64,000 bases of DNA, taken from NCBI GenBank assembly GCA_963840835.1, contig CAWJAM010000014.1:310001-374000 (forward strand). Reading direction: 5' to 3'. Within the stretch, counting starts at the first letter, position 1; every line of letters begins with the position of its first letter. This DNA comes from Rubrobacter_D sp963840835. Lineage in GTDB: Bacteria > Actinomycetota > Rubrobacteria > Rubrobacterales > Rubrobacteraceae. Of the stretch, positions 59,196 to 64,000 are shown one piece after another. Under the pieces are notes generated by a model, which was given only the letters and a program-made list of their open reading frames with translations, did no database searches and had not been told where the DNA came from. Position numbers and translations under genes: made by a program.

Positions 59196-60728
59196 ATGGC
59201 CGGGGGAGCCTGCGTCGTCGGGATCGATTGCTCGACCACGGCTACCAAGGCCGTCGTCTGGGACCGTGAAGGCAACCCCGTGGCGGAGGGTCGGGCGACC
59301 TTCCCGCTTGCGTCTCCACAACCTGGCTGGTACGAGCAGGACGCCGAGGATTGGTGGCAGTCCACCAGGAGCGCCCTGAAGGAGGCCGCCTCCAAGGTGG
59401 ACCCGGACCGCATCAAGGCCCTCGGCATAACGCACCAGCGGGAGAGCTTCGTCTGTACGGACGAGAGAGGCAGCCCAGTGCGCAAGGCCATCCTCTGGTT
59501 GGACGCCAGGTCTCACGACGAGGTCGAGCGGTACGGGACGGACAGGGTGCACGAGATAACGGGTAAGCCGCCGAGCATGACGCCCGCCCTCTACAAGCTT
59601 TTCTGGCTGCGCGCCAACGAACCTGAGGTGCTCGATCGGACAGCCAGGGTGCTGGACGTGCACGCCTTCCTCGTCCACCGGTTGACGGGGGAGTGGCGCA
59701 CGAGCTGGGCCTCGGCGGACCCGCTCGGCTTGTTGGATATGCGCACCCTGGACTACTCGGACGAGGTGCTTGGCGAGGTAGGCCTAGGGCGGGAGCAACT
59801 CGCGGCGCTGTCCGCGCCAGGCACGGTCGTCGGTGAGCTCGCGGAGGAGGTGGCCGGGGAGATAGGGCTACCCCCGGGGTTGCCCGTCGTGTGTGGTGCC
59901 GGTGACGGGCAGGCCGCGGGCCTGGGGGCGAACGTGACCAAAGCCGGGCGGGCCTACCTGAACCTCGGCACGGCGCTCGTCTCGGGCACCTACAGCGACG
60001 ACTACGCCTGGGGCCGCGAGTTCCGTACCCTCACCGGTCCCATCCCCGAGACGTACGTCCCCGAGACCCTGCTGCGCGGCGGGACCTACACCATCGACTG
60101 GTTCGTCGACAACTTCAGCGGCGTCCGGCCGGCCGAGCTCGGCCTCGGGCTGAGCACCGAGGAGATCCTGGAGGCGGCCGCGAGCCGGGTTCCGCCGGGC
60201 GCCGACGGGTTGCTCCTGTTGCCCTATCTGAACGCGTCCTCCACGCCCTACTGGGACTCGCGGGCCAGGGGCGTCCTCTTCGGCCTGCGGGGGGCGCACA
60301 AGAAAGCCCACGTCTACCGGGCGGTGCTCGAAGGGCTCGCCTTCGAACAGCGCCTGGAGACCGAGGCCATGGAGGAGGGACTCGGGCAGCCGGTTGAGAG
60401 GTTCTTCGCCATGGGCGGCGGGTCGCGCAGCCCGCTCTTCTGCCAGATGGTCGCTGACGTCACCGGAAGGCGGGTGACGTCGTGCAGGGAGGTGGAGACC
60501 ACTTGCCTCGGGGCGGGCATCTTGGCGGTCGCCGCCACGGACGACTCCGTGGCGATCCGCGACGCGGCGGCGAGCATGTCAGGGGAGGGGAACACCTACG
60601 AGCCAAACGAAGGGAGGGCGGCGTTCTACGACAGGGTCTACAACGATGTCTACAAGGAGATCTACCCCCGGCTCTCGACGCTCTTTCCAGCTTTCGCCGA
60701 AGCCCTCGAGACCGGGTCCTCGTCGTAG
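59196..60728 (+). CDS. FGGY-family carbohydrate kinase 3
   Basis: A 510-aa kinase: VVGIDCSTTATKAVVWDREG, THQRESFVCTDERG, VVCGAGDGQAAGLGANV and MGGGSRSPLFCQMVADV. It resembles xylulokinase and related pentulose kinases; glycerol-kinase hallmarks are absent. The ATG at 59196 has a weak ribosome site and GTG at 59184 is possible. Two G3P-dehydrogenase-like genes follow, so its product may be a polyol phosphate that they oxidise. Confidence 0.9.
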   Translation: MAGGACVVGIDCSTTATKAVVWDREGNPVAEGRATFPLASPQPGWYEQDAEDWWQSTRSALKEAASKVDPDRIKALGITHQRESFVCTDERGSPVRKAILWLDARSHDEVERYGTDRVHEITGKPPSMTPALYKLFWLRANEPEVLDRTARVLDVHAFLVHRLTGEWRTSWASADPLGLLDMRTLDYSDEVLGEVGLGREQLAALSAPGTVVGELAEEVAGEIGLPPGLPVVCGAGDGQAAGLGANVTKAGRAYLNLGTALVSGTYSDDYAWGREFRTLTGPIPETYVPETLLRGGTYTIDWFVDNFSGVRPAELGLGLSTEEILEAAASRVPPGADGLLLLPYLNASSTPYWDSRARGVLFGLRGAHKKAHVYRAVLEGLAFEQRLETEAMEEGLGQPVERFFAMGGGSRSPLFCQMVADVTGRRVTSCREVETTCLGAGILAVAATDDSVAIRDAAASMSGEGNTYEPNEGRAAFYDRVYNDVYKEIYPRLSTLFPAFAEALETGSSS

Positions 60729-60800
60729 GACCATCGCCCGAGGGCTTCCCGAGAACGCGGCGCCCAAGATGCTCACAAACCGAACACGTCAGGAGAAAAC

Positions 60801-61874
60801 GTGACTATCGTAAGCGTTCTTGGCTCGGGTGTTATGGCCACGGCCCTCGCCTTCCCGCTCACGTATAACGGCCACGAGGTGCGCCTGATCGGGACGCACC
60901 TGGACCGTGAGATCATCGACAGCATCAAGGAGACGGGCGTCCACCCGAACCTCGACCTCGAGGTCCCCCGTGAGGCCAGCGCCTTCCAACTGGAAGAGGC
61001 CGAGGAGGCCTTCGACGGCGCCGAAGTCGTGATGAGCGGGGTCAACTCGTTTGGTGTCCGCTGGGCCGGGGAGCAGCTCTCTTCACTGCTGAAACCAGGC
61101 ATGCACGTTCTATCCGTAACCAAGGGGATGGAGGCAACGGAGGAGGGCGACCTGCTCATCCTGCCCGAGGTGCTCGCCTCCGAGGTGCCGGAGGAAGTGC
61201 GCGGACGGGTCTCCTGGTCGGCCATCGCGGGCCCTTCTATCGCCGGCGAGGTCGCCGTGCGGCGGGATACCTGCGTGGTCTTCACCGGCCGAGATACCAG
61301 CGTGTTGGGGGAGTTGTCTGACCTCTTCCGAACCCCCCACTACCACGTCTGGACCTCGACCGACTTCGTGGGCGTAGAGGTGTGCGCCGCGGTCAAGAAC
61401 TGCTACGCGCTCGGGGCCGGTTTTATGGAGGGCATACTCGATGGCGAGGGCGAGTCGGAGGCGAAGTACCGCAACTACGACTACGGGGCCGCCCTCTTCG
61501 GCCAGGCGACGCGGGAATTGGGGCAGTTCATGAAGTTGCTCGGCGGCGATCCGGAGACCCCCCACGGGTTGGCCGGGGTTGGGGACATGTTCGTCACCAG
61601 CATGGGAGGGCGAAACGTCAAGGTCGGCAGGCTCGTCGGCTCGGGGCTGCGGTTCTCGGAGGCCCGTGAGCAGATGCCGGGGGTGACGCTGGAGGGGGCT
61701 GCGGCGATCGAGGTTATCGGTAGCGCGCTTCCGAAGCTTGTGGAGCGTGGAATCGTCGGAGAGAGTGACTTTCCACTCATGCGCCACCTGCACTCTGTTG
61801 TAGCATTGGATGAGCCGTTAGACATGCCCTGGAGCACTTTCTTCGGGGGCGAAGGCAGAGCGGGGAAAGGATAG
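60801..61874 (+). CDS. NAD(P)-dependent glycerol-3-phosphate dehydrogenase-like protein
   Basis: A 357-aa GpsA-family enzyme: VLGSGVMATALAFPLTYNGHEVRLIG, SVTKGMEA, AGPSIAGEVA, Lys in AAVKNCYALGAGF and the C-terminal GRNVKVGRLVG. The usual GxGxWG is VMATA, and LDREIIDSIKETGVHPNLD differs from standard GpsA, so another polyol phosphate is plausible. AGGAG precedes the GTG start. It lies between FGGY kinase 3 and the glpD-like gene. Confidence 0.87.
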   Translation: MTIVSVLGSGVMATALAFPLTYNGHEVRLIGTHLDREIIDSIKETGVHPNLDLEVPREASAFQLEEAEEAFDGAEVVMSGVNSFGVRWAGEQLSSLLKPGMHVLSVTKGMEATEEGDLLILPEVLASEVPEEVRGRVSWSAIAGPSIAGEVAVRRDTCVVFTGRDTSVLGELSDLFRTPHYHVWTSTDFVGVEVCAAVKNCYALGAGFMEGILDGEGESEAKYRNYDYGAALFGQATRELGQFMKLLGGDPETPHGLAGVGDMFVTSMGGRNVKVGRLVGSGLRFSEAREQMPGVTLEGAAAIEVIGSALPKLVERGIVGESDFPLMRHLHSVVALDEPLDMPWSTFFGGEGRAGKG

Positions 61875-61876
61875 AG

Positions 61877-63604
61877 ATGGAGTCACGCATACCGCAGGAT
61901 ATCGAGAGGCAGGTCTTCGACGTTATCGTGATCGGGGCCGGCATCAACGGCGCGGGCATAGCCCGCGACGCGGCGATGCGCGGCCTGCGGGTCTTGCTTT
62001 TGGACAAGGGCGACATCTCCAGCGGGACTACGCAGTGGGCGACCCGCCTGATCCACGGCGGACTGCGCTACCTGGAACACTACGAGTTCGCCCTGGTCAG
62101 GGAATCTCTCAGGGATAGAGAGGCGCTCCTTCACATCGCGCCGCACCTGGTGAAGCCGCTCGGCTTCCTGGTTCCCATCTACGACAGGAACGCCCACGGG
62201 CCGCTCCTCATCCGTATGGGCATGAACCTCTACGACACGCTCTCCTACGACAAGAGCATGGACCGCCACAAGATGCTCAGCCGCAAGAAGGTCGAAGACC
62301 GCGAGCCTGGCTTGAACCCCGAGGGCCTCAAGGCGGCCGCCTTCTACTACGACGCGCAGGTCGAGTACGCCGAAAGAGTAGCCGTCGAAAACGCCATCTC
62401 CGCCCGCGACCACGGCGCGACGGTCATTACCTACGCTAACGTAAAACGTCTGCTCATCGAGAACAACGACGTGGGGGGCGTGGAGTTTACCGACGTCTTC
62501 AGCGGCGAGAGCCACACCGCCCGCGCTCCCGTTACGGTCAACGTCGCGGGTCCCTGGGTAGACGAGGTGCTCGCAGAGCTTCAACAACCAGGCACAGACA
62601 AGAACGTCGGGCGCTTTATGGGCGGCACCAAGGGCAGCCACCTCATCGTTGACCCCTTCCCCGGCGCCCCGGAGGGCGAGGCGCTCTACGTCGAGGCGCG
62701 CAAGGACGGAAGGCCCTACTTTATCGTGCCGTGGAACGGCAGGTACCTGATCGGCACGACCGACCTCCGCTACGAAGAGGACCTCGACTACGTCAAGGCG
62801 ACCGAGGAGGAGATCCAATACCTCCTCGACGAGACCAACTACGTGATCCCCGAGGCGAACCTCTCCCGCGAGGACGTGCTGTTCACCTACGCCGGGGTAA
62901 GGCCGCTGCCTTTCAACCCAGAAGGCGAGACGGGCGGCGTCACCCGCAGCCACGTCGTCTTCGACCACGCGACGGGAGGCTCGGCCGCCGGCGGCAAGGT
63001 CAAGAGCCAGAGCGCCGAGCTGCCGCACGTCGGCGGACTCCTCTCGATCATCGGCGGCAAGCTGACCACCTACCTGAACCTGAGCCGCCAGACCACGGAT
63101 GCCGTGTTCAAGAAGCTGGAGAGGAAGGGGCCGAAGAGCACGTCCCGCAAGAGTCCGCTGCCCGGGAGCGAGACCGCGGACTTCGGGTCCTTCGTGGCCG
63201 GGTTCAAGGCCGCGAGCACGGTACCCGACGTGCTCCGCGACAGGCTCCTCAAGCTCTACGGCGTCAGGGCGGCCGAGATCCTGAAGATCGGTGAAGAAGA
63301 TCCCGACCTCCTTACGCCCCTATCCCCGATAGAGAGCGTCGAGACGGCGCTAATCGGGGCCGAGGTGATCTGGGCCTTCCGCGAAGAGATGGCCGAGACG
63401 CTCTCCGACGTGCTGCTGAGACGTACGATGGCGGGCTACGGTCCCAGGGTCGGCCTCGACGTCGTCGAACCCGCCGCGCGGGTCGCGGTCGAACATCTCG
63501 GCTGGGACGAGGAACGTGCCGAACGCGAGGTGCGCGAGTACCGCGAGTGGATCGAACGCTACACCCCGAAAGAGTTCGGGAACCTCGCATCATCTCCGGC
63601 TTGA
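61877..63604 (+). CDS. FAD-dependent glycerol-3-phosphate dehydrogenase-like protein
   Basis: A 575-aa GlpD-family enzyme. DVIVIGAGINGAGIARDAAMRGLRVLLLDKGD binds FAD (first 40 residues); SSGTTQWATRLIHGGLRYLE, MGGTKGSHLIVD and IGGKLTTYLNLSRQTTD follow. It reduces membrane quinone while oxidising glycerol-3-phosphate or, in the EryB group, erythritol phosphate. It starts 2 bp after the gpsA-like gene. Which substrate applies is not decidable from sequence alone. Confidence 0.9.
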   Translation: MESRIPQDIERQVFDVIVIGAGINGAGIARDAAMRGLRVLLLDKGDISSGTTQWATRLIHGGLRYLEHYEFALVRESLRDREALLHIAPHLVKPLGFLVPIYDRNAHGPLLIRMGMNLYDTLSYDKSMDRHKMLSRKKVEDREPGLNPEGLKAAAFYYDAQVEYAERVAVENAISARDHGATVITYANVKRLLIENNDVGGVEFTDVFSGESHTARAPVTVNVAGPWVDEVLAELQQPGTDKNVGRFMGGTKGSHLIVDPFPGAPEGEALYVEARKDGRPYFIVPWNGRYLIGTTDLRYEEDLDYVKATEEEIQYLLDETNYVIPEANLSREDVLFTYAGVRPLPFNPEGETGGVTRSHVVFDHATGGSAAGGKVKSQSAELPHVGGLLSIIGGKLTTYLNLSRQTTDAVFKKLERKGPKSTSRKSPLPGSETADFGSFVAGFKAASTVPDVLRDRLLKLYGVRAAEILKIGEEDPDLLTPLSPIESVETALIGAEVIWAFREEMAETLSDVLLRRTMAGYGPRVGLDVVEPAARVAVEHLGWDEERAEREVREYREWIERYTPKEFGNLASSPA

Positions 63605-64000
63605 TGCGGCTCGCAGTGGGCAAGCTCACTGCGAACCGCGCTGTCAGCGGTCAGTTTTTCGTTTTGGCTGTTCGCTGATCGTTTGTAGGATTCCCGAGCA
63701 CCGCGGCGCCTTCGGCCGCGTCGCGAGAGAAAGCTGAGGTCCAAAGCTGGGATGATCAAAGATGGCCCGAATTGTGTAATGACCGACGGGGGCGGAGGTG
63801 GCATCATAAGCGTCGTGAAGGGCGGTAGACAGGGAGATGTCGGGCGCCGTCTCTTGCTGTGGGGTAGGTATCACACAAGCCTCGCGGGCCGCTGTTGCGA
63901 GCCTTACTAGAGGTCTTATCTCTGAAGGAGCGACGAATTCGTGCAGACGCATTGGCCGGTGGGGCTCAGTGGAGGTTGGGTGACCCTTTGGACAGAACGG
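63605..64000. other. Terminal 396 bp: hairpin, GCTGA-word repeat, possible next gene start
   Basis: TCGCAGTG and CACTGCGA (63611-63634) form a stem, with one G-U extending it, just after the glpD-like stop: a likely terminator. A short CTGTCAGCGGTCAG/GCTGATCG repeat lies at 63640-63682. At 63941 a GTG preceded by AGGAG opens a frame to the window end, but only 20 codons are seen. I see no other gene. Confidence 0.45.

Noticed and set aside
1..64000. CRISPR arrays, rRNA and tRNA genes, transposases or phage genes
   Set aside because: I found no regularly spaced direct repeats, no tRNA-like cloverleaf and no transposase or phage-structural protein; the repeats present are dispersed inverted repeats.

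Overview
The window is about 64 kb of high-GC DNA. GTG and TTG starts are common, intergenic gaps are short, and many genes overlap by ATGA, GTGA or TTGA. The content (LexA with a DUF6504 protein and a second DnaE, an F420-type PPOX protein, an ECF41-like sigma factor, Tat-lipoprotein sugar transport) suggests an actinobacterium, most likely a deep-branching Rubrobacter-like lineage. This is inferred from gene content; no rRNA or tRNA gene is visible.

Layout. 1-4038: sugar-acid catabolism (aldehyde dehydrogenase, FAH-type dehydratase, PfkB-family keto-deoxy-sugar kinase, DHDPS-family aldolase). 4039-7103: WYL regulator, AI-2E-family exporter and intergenic repeats. 7199-13868: a minus-strand operon of FadR-type regulator, TIM-barrel protein of unknown role, enolase-superfamily dehydratase, SDR and a CUT2-type ABC transporter. 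Two near-identical operators overlap its two promoters. 13915-18804: TMEM175-like channel, a DEAD-box helicase behind an attenuator-like leader, and small oxidoreductases. 18852-21158: a decay zone with gene remnants, an intact Phd/VapC toxin-antitoxin pair and a deleted Fic gene. 21307-27747: gamma-glutamyltransferase and an SOS mutagenesis locus. 27800-31828: ECF41 sigma with its AhpD-like partner, an MFS exporter and a PadR operon. 31963-36467: protocatechuate/4-hydroxybenzoate genes, aroE and an HxlR regulator. 36605-43439: drug-efflux MFS, hydrolases, an SMP-30 protein and three DHFR-like paralogues. 43629-47202: a three-subunit molybdenum aldehyde oxidoreductase. 47275-63604: a large polyol/pentose-phosphate catabolic region.

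The polyol region is the best candidate for an undescribed pathway. It has an RbtT-like polyol transporter and three FGGY kinases. It has three unrelated polyol-phosphate dehydrogenases (AraM-, GpsA- and GlpD-like), RpiB- and Rpe-like isomerases, a class II aldolase, a zinc alcohol dehydrogenase, an SDR, a HAD phosphatase and an unknown zinc-ribbon protein. I infer uptake, phosphorylation, oxidation to a ketose phosphate, isomerisation and aldol cleavage; the substrate cannot be read from sequence.

Four otherwise intact genes carry a single-base frameshift (helicase, serine hydrolase, VOC protein, SDR). These may be real pseudogenes or assembly errors. Gene ends are decorated by several families of intergenic inverted repeats, some built from short words that recur in different orders.
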